Source: a virus. From it: 64,000 bases of DNA. This document shows, one piece after another, positions 17,102 to 25,727 of this stretch (positions are counted from its first letter, which is position 1; the number at the start of each line of letters is the position of its first letter). The translations under genes were made by a program, and so were the position numbers. Location: positions 62,001-126,000 of the IMG/VR virus record IMGVR_UViG_3300036770_004143; one strand, 5' to 3'. The notes beneath the pieces are model-generated. The model saw only the letters and a list, made by a program, of their open reading frames with translations. It had not been told where the DNA came from and ran no database searches.

Positions 17102-17487
17102 GAATTTGGGTAAATGGTTGCTTTGACGTGTTGCACATTGGACATATATCATTATTAGAGTATGCAAAAACACTTGGATATGTCCTAGTTGGTGTTGATT
17201 CTGATGAAAGGGTCAAACAATTGAAAGGCAATGATAGACCTGTAAATTCTGTTGATGATAGGATTAAGATGTTAAAATCTTTGAAATTTGTGGATGATGT
17301 TTGTATGTTTGATACAGATACAGAGTTAAATGACATCTTATACCTATATCAACCAGATGTTATTGTGATTGGTGATGATTATAAATCAAAGAATATAATT
17401 GGTTCAGAACACGCAAAAAGAATTGATTTTTTTGAAAAAAAGAATGATATTAGTACAACTAAAATTTTAAATCATAAAAACAAATAA
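17098..17487 (+). CDS. Cytidylyltransferase-fold sugar-phosphate nucleotidyltransferase (RfaE-C/TagD type)
   Basis: A 129-residue HxGH-family nucleotidyltransferase: NGCFDVLHIGHISLLE (residues 6-21, HIGH at 13-16), GVDSDERVKQLKG, RPVNSVDDRIKMLKSLKFVDDV, and the C-terminal ISTTKIL that closes the active site. It looks like the adenylyltransferase half of HldE/RfaE (heptose-1-phosphate) or glycerol-phosphate cytidylyltransferase. It would make a nucleotide-activated sugar or polyol for the neighbouring glycosyltransferases. Substrate choice between the two is not decidable by eye; the DRPVN..DRI pattern favours heptose. Confidence 0.75.
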   Translation: MRIWVNGCFDVLHIGHISLLEYAKTLGYVLVGVDSDERVKQLKGNDRPVNSVDDRIKMLKSLKFVDDVCMFDTDTELNDILYLYQPDVIVIGDDYKSKNIIGSEHAKRIDFFEKKNDISTTKILNHKNK

Positions 17488-17488
17488 A

Positions 17489-18103
17489 ATGGAAAATAGA
17501 GAAAATTATAGCCAGGAAGAGCTTGAGAACCTAAAAAATTATCTTGATGGTATAGATGGTGATGAAACTATTGATGATACAGATATGGAAGCATTTATTC
17601 AAAATATGTTTGGTATGTCAATGGATGAATATTCAAATGCTCTTGAAGATGCAATGAAATCAAAAACTCTTGGTTATAAGAAATTATCACCTGATGCTGT
17701 TGAACCCAAGTATAATTTTGAGAAAGATTCTGGATTTGATTTACATTCAGTTGAGGATATTGATTTGGGTGGTATGTCAAGGGCTATGGTTAGCACAGGA
17801 ATAGCATTTAATATTCCTGATGGGTATGAGATACAAATTAGACCCAAAAGTGGATTAGCAATCAATTATGGACTTACAGTACTAAACACACCCTCCACAA
17901 TTGATGGTGGGTATGTTGGTGAGGTTAAGGTGATATTATTTAATACATCAAGAGAAACTTATCAAGTTAAAAAGGGAATGAAAATTGCCCAAGCAGTATT
18001 ATGTCCAGTTCAGCAAGGCAAATATGTAAATCTTGAAAATATAGATGAATTACCTGATACTGATAGAGGTAGTGATGGATTTGGATCAACTGGATTAGTT
18101 TAA
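17489..18103 (+). CDS. dut: dUTPase with acidic N-terminal extension
   Basis: A 204-residue protein. Residues from about 66 hold the five trimeric dUTPase motifs: DSGFDLHS, IRPKSGLA, LNTPSTIDGGYVGEV, and the C-terminal RGSDGFGSTG that closes over the nucleotide. The third motif reads IDGGY where IDxDY is usual, but the first Asp, the catalytic base, is kept. The first 65 residues (rich in Glu/Asp, SQEELENLKNYLDGIDGDE) are an extension absent from standard enzymes of about 150 residues. The enzyme hydrolyses dUTP to dUMP, keeping uracil out of DNA and supplying dUMP for thymidylate synthesis, which fits the ThyX-like gene at the right edge. Confidence 0.9.
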   Translation: MENRENYSQEELENLKNYLDGIDGDETIDDTDMEAFIQNMFGMSMDEYSNALEDAMKSKTLGYKKLSPDAVEPKYNFEKDSGFDLHSVEDIDLGGMSRAMVSTGIAFNIPDGYEIQIRPKSGLAINYGLTVLNTPSTIDGGYVGEVKVILFNTSRETYQVKKGMKIAQAVLCPVQQGKYVNLENIDELPDTDRGSDGFGSTGLV

Positions 18104-18116
18104 TATAAAAAATAAT

Positions 18117-19628
18117 ATGATAACAATAGTATATTCAACACATAAAGATATAAACTACAATCAAAAATTCAAAAAACATTTACTAGATAAAGTTGGATTA
18201 AAAGATGTGCAAGTTTTAGAATACCTTAATAATAATGAGTTTTCACTTGCACATCTATATAACAAAGGAATTAGTGAAGCCATATATGACGTTGTTGTTT
18301 GTTTACATAACGATGTTATTTTATCTAAGGATTGGGGTAAAAAATTATTAGATGATTTTAAAAATAATCCTGAGTATGGTATTATAGGAAAAGCTGGATC
18401 TACTCATTTTCCAGAATCAGGAATATATTGGGAGAAGATGCACATGACAATGGTTGGGCAAGTTTACCACCACCCACAAGATAAAGATAAATTTTTGAGT
18501 ATGTATTCACCTAAACTAAATTACCTTATACCTGTTGTGACCATTGATGGTCTTTTTATTGCTTTTGATAAAAATAAAATAAGCCATAAGTTTGATGAAA
18601 CTATTGGGAAGTTCCATTTTTATGATCATTCTTTTTGTCTTCCAAATTATTTTGATGGGGTTAAATTGGGCGTAACTAGTTCATTTGAGATTACGCATGA
18701 ATCTGTTGGTCAACCAAATGAAGAGTTTTTTGAATCAAAAGATGTTTTCTTAAAAAAATTTGGTGAAAAGTTACCCATAACTATTTTACCTGAAAAACCA
18801 CATGTTAATCCAGTTGCTGCATATAATAATAAAAACAATAATAAAGTTGCTGTTATTATACCAACTAAGGGTAATATTGATGTTTTATTTGAATGTATAG
18901 AATCCTTTTATCAAAACTGTAATCCTAATTACTTTAAAATTTTTGTTGCTGACACTGGTTCAGAAGTTGATGAAAAAAATAAAATGAAAGAAAAGTTTTC
19001 ATCATATTCTAATATAGAATTAATTGAATATGATTATTACAATTTTTCTAAAATTAATAACAATGTTGTACAAAATTATGTAGATGGTAGTTTTAATTTC
19101 ATTTTATTCTCAAATAATGATATCAAGTTATTATCCAATGTTATTGATAGTATGTTAATGACGTTTAATGAAAAACCAAATGTTGGCACTGTTGGGGCTA
19201 GACTTTATTATCCAGATAATACAATTCAACATGATGGTGTTTTTGTGTTGTATAATACAAAAAATAATTTCTTAGGTGTTTCACATTTTGGGCTTAAAAC
19301 ACATTACAATTTCATAAACACCAAAAGAATTGTATTAGGGAATACTGGCGCGCTACTCATGATAAGTAAAAAAACTTTTGAGAAAGTTGGTATGTTTAAT
19401 GAGGAATATATAAGTTGCTTTGAAGATGTTGAATTAAATTTACAATGCATTTTACATGGTATGCAAAACTACTTGGATTCAAATGCTGTTGCATATCACT
19501 ATGAGTCCAAAACTAGGGGTGAAGATTCTGATAATTTAAAAAAACTAAACATTGACTATTCAGAAAGATTATTACCTTACATAAGTAATAATATGAATAA
19601 ATTAAAACCATATTTTAATATTAAATAA
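18117..19628 (+). CDS. Two-domain GT2-type glycosyltransferase
   Basis: A 503-residue protein made of two GT-A domains. The N-terminal domain (about 1-225) begins ITIVYSTHKD and has VVVCLHNDVILSKDWG near residue 60-75, as in the Glyco_tranf_2_5 group. The C-terminal domain (about 240-500) begins KVAVIIPTKGNIDVLFECIESF, has FNFILFSNNDIKLLS (D-x-D equivalent N-D), GNTGALLMISKKTFEKVGMFNEEY and FEDVELNLQCILHG, the canonical GT2 acceptor/base region, ending near a YHYESKTRGED motif typical of GT2 rhamnosyl/galactofuranosyl enzymes. The presence of UDP-galactopyranose mutase two genes downstream makes a galactofuranosyl donor conceivable. Confidence 0.8.
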   Translation: MITIVYSTHKDINYNQKFKKHLLDKVGLKDVQVLEYLNNNEFSLAHLYNKGISEAIYDVVVCLHNDVILSKDWGKKLLDDFKNNPEYGIIGKAGSTHFPESGIYWEKMHMTMVGQVYHHPQDKDKFLSMYSPKLNYLIPVVTIDGLFIAFDKNKISHKFDETIGKFHFYDHSFCLPNYFDGVKLGVTSSFEITHESVGQPNEEFFESKDVFLKKFGEKLPITILPEKPHVNPVAAYNNKNNNKVAVIIPTKGNIDVLFECIESFYQNCNPNYFKIFVADTGSEVDEKNKMKEKFSSYSNIELIEYDYYNFSKINNNVVQNYVDGSFNFILFSNNDIKLLSNVIDSMLMTFNEKPNVGTVGARLYYPDNTIQHDGVFVLYNTKNNFLGVSHFGLKTHYNFINTKRIVLGNTGALLMISKKTFEKVGMFNEEYISCFEDVELNLQCILHGMQNYLDSNAVAYHYESKTRGEDSDNLKKLNIDYSERLLPYISNNMNKLKPYFNIK

Positions 19629-19636
19629 TTTAAATA

Positions 19637-20392
19637 ATGAATAAAGTAATTTTAGCAACAGGTTCAGATTACAAATATCTGCAAAAAATTCAACCATATT
19701 TATCATCATTAGATAAGAACTCCAATTTTGATGAGAATGTTTTAGTATTTATAGGTGATGAGGATTTTCATTTTGAAAACAAATCTATTTCTTTAACAAA
19801 GTTACCAAAAACATCAATATTATCACTAAATACAATTAGTTGTGTGCAACATGGTGAATTTGCGTTTGCCCCTTATTTTGATAAATTTGAAGATTCTGAT
19901 ATAATTTTTTTCACTGATGGTGATATGTTCTTACAACGAAGTATTACCACAGAAGAAAAAACAATGTACTCAAATTTTAATGATGGAGATGTTTATATTG
20001 GGTATAATTCATCAAAAGATGATACTCTTCAAAAAGAATCTCCAAGGATAGGGTACAAGAATATTATGTATAAAGAATTTGAAAGAGACTGGAATTCAAT
20101 AAAAATTTACAACACCGGAGTGGTGGGTATGAATAAAAAATCATGGAAAAAGTTGGCAAAAGATTATATAGAACTTTATCCTTTAGTTGATACAATGTTT
20201 ACACACTATGCAAAACAACAATGGTTGATTTCATTCCTTATAGGAACAGATAATTATTTTAACATAATAGAAATGGGATATGATATTCATAACCACACAC
20301 ATTATGCTAGTCCAATAGGAACAACACAAGACGCTAATCGTAATGTTTTTTTTGATAATAAACTTGTATTGTTCAAACATAAATGGGATTAA
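19637..20392 (+). CDS. GT-A glycosyltransferase (GT8-like)
   Basis: A 251-residue protein. It opens KVILATGSDYKYLQ, has IIFFTDGDMFLQRS near residues 93-106 (D-x-D for metal and nucleotide sugar), YNTGVVGMNKKSWKKL (about 158-173) and ends LFKHKWD; the final H-K-W resembles the H-x-P-W closing motif of GT8 enzymes. Acceptor unknown. It sits between a two-domain GT2 enzyme and UDP-galactopyranose mutase, with 4-9-base gaps. Confidence 0.65.
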   Translation: MNKVILATGSDYKYLQKIQPYLSSLDKNSNFDENVLVFIGDEDFHFENKSISLTKLPKTSILSLNTISCVQHGEFAFAPYFDKFEDSDIIFFTDGDMFLQRSITTEEKTMYSNFNDGDVYIGYNSSKDDTLQKESPRIGYKNIMYKEFERDWNSIKIYNTGVVGMNKKSWKKLAKDYIELYPLVDTMFTHYAKQQWLISFLIGTDNYFNIIEMGYDIHNHTHYASPIGTTQDANRNVFFDNKLVLFKHKWD

Positions 20393-20395
20393 AAT

Positions 20396-21496
20396 ATGTA
20401 TGATTATGTAATTGTTGGTGCTGGGTTTTTTGGTTCTATTTGTGCGCATGAATTGACTAAAAAGGGTAAAAAAGTTTTAGTACTTGAAAAAAGAAACCAT
20501 TTAGGGGGTAATTGCTATACAGATAAATGGGATAATATAAATATCCATTATTATGGTCCTCACATTTTTCACACATCAAATGAAAAAGTTTGGCGCTGGA
20601 TTAATAAATTTGCAGAATTCAAACCTTATAAACATAATGTTGTGGCAAATTATAAAGATAATGTTTTCTCTATGCCATTCAATATGTGGACTTTCTCCAA
20701 ACTTTGGAATATAAAAAGCCCTGATGAAGCAAAAAAAATAATTAAAGAACAAAGTTTAGGAATAGAATACCCTAAAAATTTAGAAGAACAAGCCATAAAA
20801 CTTGTTGGTACTGATATATATGAAATGTTCATAAAGGGTTATACGCAAAAGCAATGGATGAAAGATCCAAAAGATTTACCTAAAGAAATTATCAAAAGAA
20901 TACCTGTTAGATTTACTTATGATAATTCATATTATTTTGACAAATATGAAGCAATACCTATTGGAGGGTACACCCAAATTTTTGAAAAATTATTAGTAGG
21001 AATTGAAGTTAGACTTAACACTGATTATTTTACAGAAAAAGAATATTACAATTCAATAGGGGAGAAAGTTATTTTTACTGGACCTATTGATAAATTTTTT
21101 GATTATAGTTTAGGTAAACTAGAATACAAAACTACTAAATTTTTGCATAAGAGATTTGAGACTAATAACTACCAAGGTGCTGCCCAGATAAATTATACTG
21201 AATTAGACACTCCACAAGTTAGAACTTTGGAACATAAACATTTTGAAAAATCTGAATCTAATGTGACTTGGGTTACTTGGGAATATCCAACTCCATATAT
21301 TGTGGATGAAACAGAGCCTTACTATCCTGTAAATGATGACATCAATAATAGAATGTATCAAGAATATAAAGAGATGGCTAATAATTACCCAAATATTTAT
21401 TTTGGAGGGAGATTAGGTGATTATAAATATTATGATATGGATAAGGTTATAGACTTAGCATTAAATTTTGTTGAGAATTTGACTACTAAATCATAA
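20396..21496 (+). CDS. glf: UDP-galactopyranose mutase
   Basis: A 366-residue flavoenzyme, the usual length. It has the FAD-binding YVIVGAGFFGSICAHEL (residues 4-20), VLVLEKRNHLGGNCYTD, HYYGPHIFHTSNEKVW (about 52-67), MPFNMWTFSKLW, GYTQKQWMKDP, RIPVRFTYDNSYYFDKYEAIPIGGYTQ and a C-terminal GRLGDYKYYDMDKVI. The enzyme turns UDP-galactopyranose into UDP-galactofuranose in the cytoplasm. In a phage this supplies an unusual furanose donor for one of the glycosyltransferases around it, which points to galactofuranose in a phage or altered host glycan. Confidence 0.95.
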   Translation: MYDYVIVGAGFFGSICAHELTKKGKKVLVLEKRNHLGGNCYTDKWDNINIHYYGPHIFHTSNEKVWRWINKFAEFKPYKHNVVANYKDNVFSMPFNMWTFSKLWNIKSPDEAKKIIKEQSLGIEYPKNLEEQAIKLVGTDIYEMFIKGYTQKQWMKDPKDLPKEIIKRIPVRFTYDNSYYFDKYEAIPIGGYTQIFEKLLVGIEVRLNTDYFTEKEYYNSIGEKVIFTGPIDKFFDYSLGKLEYKTTKFLHKRFETNNYQGAAQINYTELDTPQVRTLEHKHFEKSESNVTWVTWEYPTPYIVDETEPYYPVNDDINNRMYQEYKEMANNYPNIYFGGRLGDYKYYDMDKVIDLALNFVENLTTKS

Positions 21497-21530
21497 TACC
21501 TATTATTTATTATTAAATAAAAACAACTTA

Positions 21531-22262
21531 ATGACGAGAAGAAGATTTGTGAAAAAAGAAGATGAGGTTGAGTTAGCTCCCCAATCAAGAAAAAGCCAAA
21601 TTTGTAGTTTGCTTAAAAAGAAGACAAAAGAGAAATTTCTAAACGACAATCAAGCAATTTATTATGATAAATTGTTAAATCACCAAATAACAATTTGTGT
21701 TGGTCCGGCTGGAACAGGCAAAAGTTATATGTCAATGAAGGCAGCAGTTGATTTACTTGCAGACCCAAACAATACATATGAGAAATTGGTAATTGTTAAA
21801 CCAGCTGTTGAAGCAGAAGAAAAGTTAGGAGCATTACCAGGAACAGTAAATGAGAAGATGGATCCATATATTTACCCATCTTTTTATCTTTTAAACAAAA
21901 TCATTGGCAAGAATATCCGTGAAAAATTAATGGATATGGAGGTTATTGAGGTTATGGCTCTTGCTTATATGAGGGGGTTAAATATTGATAATACTATATT
22001 GGTTTTGGAGGAAGCACAGAACACTACACCAAACCAAATGAAATTAGTATTAACAAGGATTGGTTTTAATACTAAATTCTTTATATCTGGTGATTTGGAG
22101 CAAACTGACAGGTATAAAGACAAAAGGGGAACTGGATTATATGATGCTATGTTAAGATTGCAAGATGTTGATGATATTGCACATCATGAATTTGGTACTC
22201 AAGATATTGTAAGAAATCCCCTAATATCAAAAATATTAAAAAAATATGAAGATTGGAATTGA
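21531..22262 (+). CDS. phoH: PhoH-family ATPase
   Basis: A 243-residue PhoH-like protein: ICVGPAGTGKSYMSMKAAV (Walker A at 58-65), LVIVKPAVEAEEKLGALPG, EVMALAYMRGLNIDNTILVLEEAQNTT (Walker B with EEAQ), MKLVLTRIGFNTKFFISGDLEQTD. PhoH proteins are ATPases with RNA-helicase-like relatives and are widespread in large phages, with no agreed role. An N-terminal basic stretch (RRRFVKKEDE) precedes the domain. The operon continues with the HAD-like gene 13 bases downstream. Confidence 0.92.
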   Translation: MTRRRFVKKEDEVELAPQSRKSQICSLLKKKTKEKFLNDNQAIYYDKLLNHQITICVGPAGTGKSYMSMKAAVDLLADPNNTYEKLVIVKPAVEAEEKLGALPGTVNEKMDPYIYPSFYLLNKIIGKNIREKLMDMEVIEVMALAYMRGLNIDNTILVLEEAQNTTPNQMKLVLTRIGFNTKFFISGDLEQTDRYKDKRGTGLYDAMLRLQDVDDIAHHEFGTQDIVRNPLISKILKKYEDWN

Positions 22263-22275
22263 TTTGACAAAAAAT

Positions 22276-22863
22276 ATGAGAATTGGTATTGATTTGAATG
22301 GGGTTTTAAGGGATACCCTTGGTAAAATAGAGCAAGTGTATGATAAGTTCTATGTCTCAAATGAGGAGGGGGGGAGTGATTTTAAATATGAAGTAAATTA
22401 TCCCATTGATTCCTTAAACCTTATGAATCACTTCAAATTTGAGAATAGTGAAGATTTGTATAATTTCTTATATGTTGAACATCCTATGGAAATATTTGGT
22501 CATGCAGCATCCGTTGAATATACAGGGATGAATGATTTAAATGATTTCTATCTTGATATGAGAGATAATTATAAAATTATTATTATTTCAGATGAGATTG
22601 GTAAATCCAAACCTGCCACATTATTTTTTTTATCAAAGTTTTCTTGTTTGATTGAAAACATTATGTTTTATAGTGAACAGACAAAAAATAATATGCTTGG
22701 GTCAATAGATGTTTTACTTACAGCAAATCCAGACTTATTATTAAAAGAAGTTAATGGCTTGAAGGTTATTAAATATGAACAAGAATATAACAAAAACATT
22801 AAAGCTAAATACAGCATAAACAAACTAAAAGAGTTAAAAGATAAAATTTTAGAAATATGTTAA
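22276..22863 (+). CDS. HAD-like hydrolase
   Basis: A 195-residue protein with IGIDLNGVLRDTLGKI at the N-terminus, the HAD motif I position (Asp nucleophile then Asn-Gly rather than D-x-D), IIIISDEIGKSKPATLFFLSKF (motif II Ser, motif III Lys), and DVLLTANPDLLLK near residue 150. Short nucleotidases and sugar phosphatases of phages look like this. I chose the ATG at 22276; the ATG at 22246 would overlap phoH and gives an N-terminus (MKIGIDLT) that looks like a copy of MRIGIDLN, a curious 18-base near-repeat. The missing second Asp of motif I weakens the phosphatase claim. Confidence 0.55.
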   Translation: MRIGIDLNGVLRDTLGKIEQVYDKFYVSNEEGGSDFKYEVNYPIDSLNLMNHFKFENSEDLYNFLYVEHPMEIFGHAASVEYTGMNDLNDFYLDMRDNYKIIIISDEIGKSKPATLFFLSKFSCLIENIMFYSEQTKNNMLGSIDVLLTANPDLLLKEVNGLKVIKYEQEYNKNIKAKYSINKLKELKDKILEIC

Positions 22864-23135
22864 AAATCTTAGGAGAACATTATTATGTTGATTTAGATGT
22901 TGTTGAAAAGTATGTTGATATGACAGAAGTTGCACCAATAGAAACAACAGGTACAACAGATACAAAAATAAATATCATTAAATATGAACTTGTAAAACTA
23001 ATGTTAGATGTCATTTTAACAGAAAGTGATGATATTGATGAAAAACTTGGTTTAAGTTCAGCTAGTGACTTGAGTTTACCATTTAAATTGGCTTTTAATA
23101 CATTATTAAACAAAAAGATAATAAACAAATATTAA
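22857..23135 (+). CDS. Small protein of unknown function
   Basis: A 92-residue acidic protein with no family I recognise. It has a polar N-terminus with a TTGTTDT linker and two helices (INIIKYELVKLMLDVIL, FKLAFNTLLNKKI). Overlaps the HAD-like gene by seven bases and is one base from the next gene, so it is a member of the same operon. Confidence 0.6.
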   Translation: MLKILGEHYYVDLDVVEKYVDMTEVAPIETTGTTDTKINIIKYELVKLMLDVILTESDDIDEKLGLSSASDLSLPFKLAFNTLLNKKIINKY

Positions 23136-23136
23136 C

Positions 23137-24183
23137 ATGAGTGATATCAAAACAAAAATTGAAAATTCCTTAAACCTATTAAAAGACAAAAAATCAAGAA
23201 TTTATTTTGTTGCCCAAGATACAAAAGGAAATGCTAGGGCTTCTATAAAATACATTTATGACCTTGCTTTGGCTTTGAAGGAGAATGGATTTAACCCCAT
23301 CATCTTACATGAAAAAAAAGATTACACAGGTGTAGCATCTTGGCTTGATGAAAGTTATATGACAAATCTTCCCCACCGTTCAATTGAGGGGGAAAATTTA
23401 GAAATTAGCCCAGAGGATTTTATTGTTCTTCCTGAAATTTATGGTTTCATTATGGAACAGATTAAGGATTTACCTTGCGGTAAGATTGTATTAACCCAAT
23501 CATATTCATATGTGTTGGATACATTGCAACCTGGTCAAAGTTGGCCATCACTAGGCTTCCTAAAATGTATCACAACTTCTGAAAAACAGAAAGAGCAGAT
23601 TGAATCTTATATGAAAAAAATGTCATATGATATTATCACACCTTACATAGCAGAAGTTTTTGATAAACCAAAATTACCCCCAATGCCAATTGTTGCAGTT
23701 CATACAAGGGATCAGACAGATACCATTAACATTGTTAAGCAATTCTACTTAAAGTATCCCCAATTTAGGTGGTTTACTTTTAGGGATATGAGGGGTCTTA
23801 ACCAAGTAGAGTTTGCCAACTCTTTAAAGAGTTGTTTTCTTAGCGTTTGGATTGATGATATTAGTGGTTTTGGAACATATCCATTGGAATCAATGGCTTG
23901 TGGGATTCCAGTTATTGGAAAAATACCTGATTTAATTCCAGAGTGGATGAATGAGAAAAATGGAATATGGGTACAGGACAAGTTAAAGATGGTTGATTAT
24001 ATTGCAGAGTTCATCCAGAATTGGCTTGAGGATAGCATTACCCCTGATTTATATGAGGAACTTGAGAAAACAGGGAATGAATACAAGGATAAAGAAAAAT
24101 TCACAACAAATGTTGTCAAGTGTTTTACAGGCTATTTTGATAATAGAATAAATGCATTTCAAGAACAATTAAACAAATTATAA
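23137..24183 (+). CDS. GT4-type glycosyltransferase
   Basis: A 348-residue GT-B-like protein. N-terminal half: SRIYFVAQDTKGNARASIKYIYDLALALKENG (about residues 20-51), a donor-less Rossmann domain; C-terminal half: PIVAVHTRDQTDTINIVKQFYLKYPQFRWFTF, then SVWIDDISGFGTYPLESMACGIPVIGK (about 248-274), the canonical GT4 E-x7-E donor region. Second GT4 enzyme in the window, distinct from 15172. Followed by a GT2 gene one base away. Acceptor unknown. Confidence 0.75.
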   Translation: MSDIKTKIENSLNLLKDKKSRIYFVAQDTKGNARASIKYIYDLALALKENGFNPIILHEKKDYTGVASWLDESYMTNLPHRSIEGENLEISPEDFIVLPEIYGFIMEQIKDLPCGKIVLTQSYSYVLDTLQPGQSWPSLGFLKCITTSEKQKEQIESYMKKMSYDIITPYIAEVFDKPKLPPMPIVAVHTRDQTDTINIVKQFYLKYPQFRWFTFRDMRGLNQVEFANSLKSCFLSVWIDDISGFGTYPLESMACGIPVIGKIPDLIPEWMNEKNGIWVQDKLKMVDYIAEFIQNWLEDSITPDLYEELEKTGNEYKDKEKFTTNVVKCFTGYFDNRINAFQEQLNKL

Positions 24184-24184
24184 A

Positions 24185-24991
24185 ATGAGTAATAAATTAT
24201 CATTATCTGTTATACTACCAATAAAGTCATCAAAAACAAAAGATTTTAATGCATTTTTTGACAAGGCAATTGCATCATTAGAAAAACAAGAAACTGATTT
24301 TGATGAATTGGTTATTGTCCACACAAAGGAAGATTCTCTTGTTAAATTCTTAAATGAATATGACTTTAAGAATTTGAATGTAAAGAAATTTGAATGGACT
24401 TCTGATCCAAATTATTGTTCACAGATTAATTATGGTGTTGAAAAAGCATCATCAGAATGGGTTTCATTATTTGAATTTGATGATGAATATTCCAACATCT
24501 GGTTTAAGAACTTTAGAAAATATGCTGAAGTGTATCCAGATTATGCAGCATTTTTACCAGTTGTAGTTGATGTGGACGCACAGGAGGTTTTTGCTGGGTT
24601 TACAAATGAGGCAACTTTTGCTGCAAATTTCACCCAAGAAATGGGAATATTGACCAATGACATTTTACATGATTATCAAAATTTTCAGACATCTGGAATT
24701 ATTTTGAAAAAGGATATATTTATTAGCACAGGGGGATTCAAACCATCCGTTAAATTAACTTTTGGCTATGAGTTCTTACTAAGGCTTACCTATAATTCAA
24801 CACCAGTAATGACAATACCTAGATTGGGATACAAACATACCAATCTTAGAGAAGGATCTATATTTTGGAATTATAAATTTGCCAAAGATAAAATTACTGA
24901 AGATGAAGTTAAGTTTTGGCTTCAAACTGCTAAAAAAGAATATTTCTTTACAACTGATAGGGAAATAAAATATGAAACTGAAAACTCTTAA
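24185..24991 (+). CDS. GT2-type glycosyltransferase
   Basis: A 268-residue GT-A protein: LSVILPIKSSKTKDFNAFFDKAIASLEKQ (strand 1 and helix), INYGVEKASSEWVSLFEFDDEY (about 78-99, with the D-D-E metal motif), FLPVVVDVDAQ and a C-terminal TSGIILKKDIFISTGGFKPSVKLTFGYEFLLRL typical of GT2 acceptor regions. Its stop overlaps the ATG of the sigma-factor gene by one base. Acceptor unknown. Confidence 0.75.
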   Translation: MSNKLSLSVILPIKSSKTKDFNAFFDKAIASLEKQETDFDELVIVHTKEDSLVKFLNEYDFKNLNVKKFEWTSDPNYCSQINYGVEKASSEWVSLFEFDDEYSNIWFKNFRKYAEVYPDYAAFLPVVVDVDAQEVFAGFTNEATFAANFTQEMGILTNDILHDYQNFQTSGIILKKDIFISTGGFKPSVKLTFGYEFLLRLTYNSTPVMTIPRLGYKHTNLREGSIFWNYKFAKDKITEDEVKFWLQTAKKEYFFTTDREIKYETENS

Positions 24992-25725
24992 TGATAAATC
25001 AAATTGTTGATGTAATTGATGATACTAAGAAAACAAAGAAAAAACCAAAAGAAAATTATTTTGACATAAGAGAAGAAAATGCGGTTATTGAGTTTTTAAC
25101 CGCAACTTCTTTTTATGATAAAAATAAAATATACAATGAATTTCTTAGAAAGCCCTTAGATAAAATGATCTCGTCTATAATTAGACGATATAGATTATAT
25201 AGAAAAGATATGGACTTCAATGAGATTCATACAGATGTCCATTCTTTTCTTATGACTAAGGTGGATAAATTCAAGCCATCTAAAAATAAAAAAGCATATT
25301 CTTACTTTGGTACTATATGTAAGAATTACTTGATGGGGCAGATATTAAAAGACCAAAAAGAAACAAATAGGAAAGTTTCATATGAGGACATATCCTCAAC
25401 TATAGAAGAACGTCCAGATATGTTATATCACATTGATGAAGATGTTTTGGATTTAGATTCAGTCATAATAGAATATACAATAAAACTTAAAGATTTTGTT
25501 GAAACCCAATCATTAACTGATAATGAAAAGAAATTAGGGTTGGCTTTAATAGATGTATTTGAGAAATATGAAACAATATTCACATCAACAGATAATTCAA
25601 AGTTTAATAAAAATTTAATATTGTTGTCATTACGTGAAATGACAAACTTAACAACAAAAGAGATTAGAGTTTCATTAAAAAAATTCAAATCTCTTTATAT
25701 TTTTATTATAAATAAAATTACATAA
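24991..25725 (+). CDS. gp55-like late-transcription sigma factor
   Basis: A 244-residue protein with a region resembling the T4 gp55 minimal sigma factor: RYRLYRKDMDFNEIHTDVHSFLMTKVDKFKPSKNKKAYSYFGTICKNYLMGQI (about residues 64-117), the sigma region-2 core with its Tyr/Phe-rich DNA-melting helix. The remainder is polar and helical, with no region 4. T4 gp55 directs host RNA polymerase to late promoters with the TATAAATA element. A gp55 homolog fits the motif ATATTTATA found before the head and lysis genes here (see findings). Placed at the end of the sugar operon, before tail genes. Fairly sure of the family, less of promoter specificity. Confidence 0.7.
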   Translation: MINQIVDVIDDTKKTKKKPKENYFDIREENAVIEFLTATSFYDKNKIYNEFLRKPLDKMISSIIRRYRLYRKDMDFNEIHTDVHSFLMTKVDKFKPSKNKKAYSYFGTICKNYLMGQILKDQKETNRKVSYEDISSTIEERPDMLYHIDEDVLDLDSVIIEYTIKLKDFVETQSLTDNEKKLGLALIDVFEKYETIFTSTDNSKFNKNLILLSLREMTNLTTKEIRVSLKKFKSLYIFIINKIT

Positions 25726-25727
25726 TT

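Noticed and set aside
12532-18103. Recoded TAG or TGA stop codon, as in some large gut phages
   Set aside because: TAG ends gene 12532 with a normal overlap to the next gene and ends the tmRNA tag; TGA ends exonuclease and PhoH genes at expected positions. No gene needs readthrough.
22246-22275. Upstream start for the HAD-like gene
   Set aside because: The extra 10 residues look like a near-copy of the real N-terminus and overlap phoH; kept as a curiosity in the gene entry.
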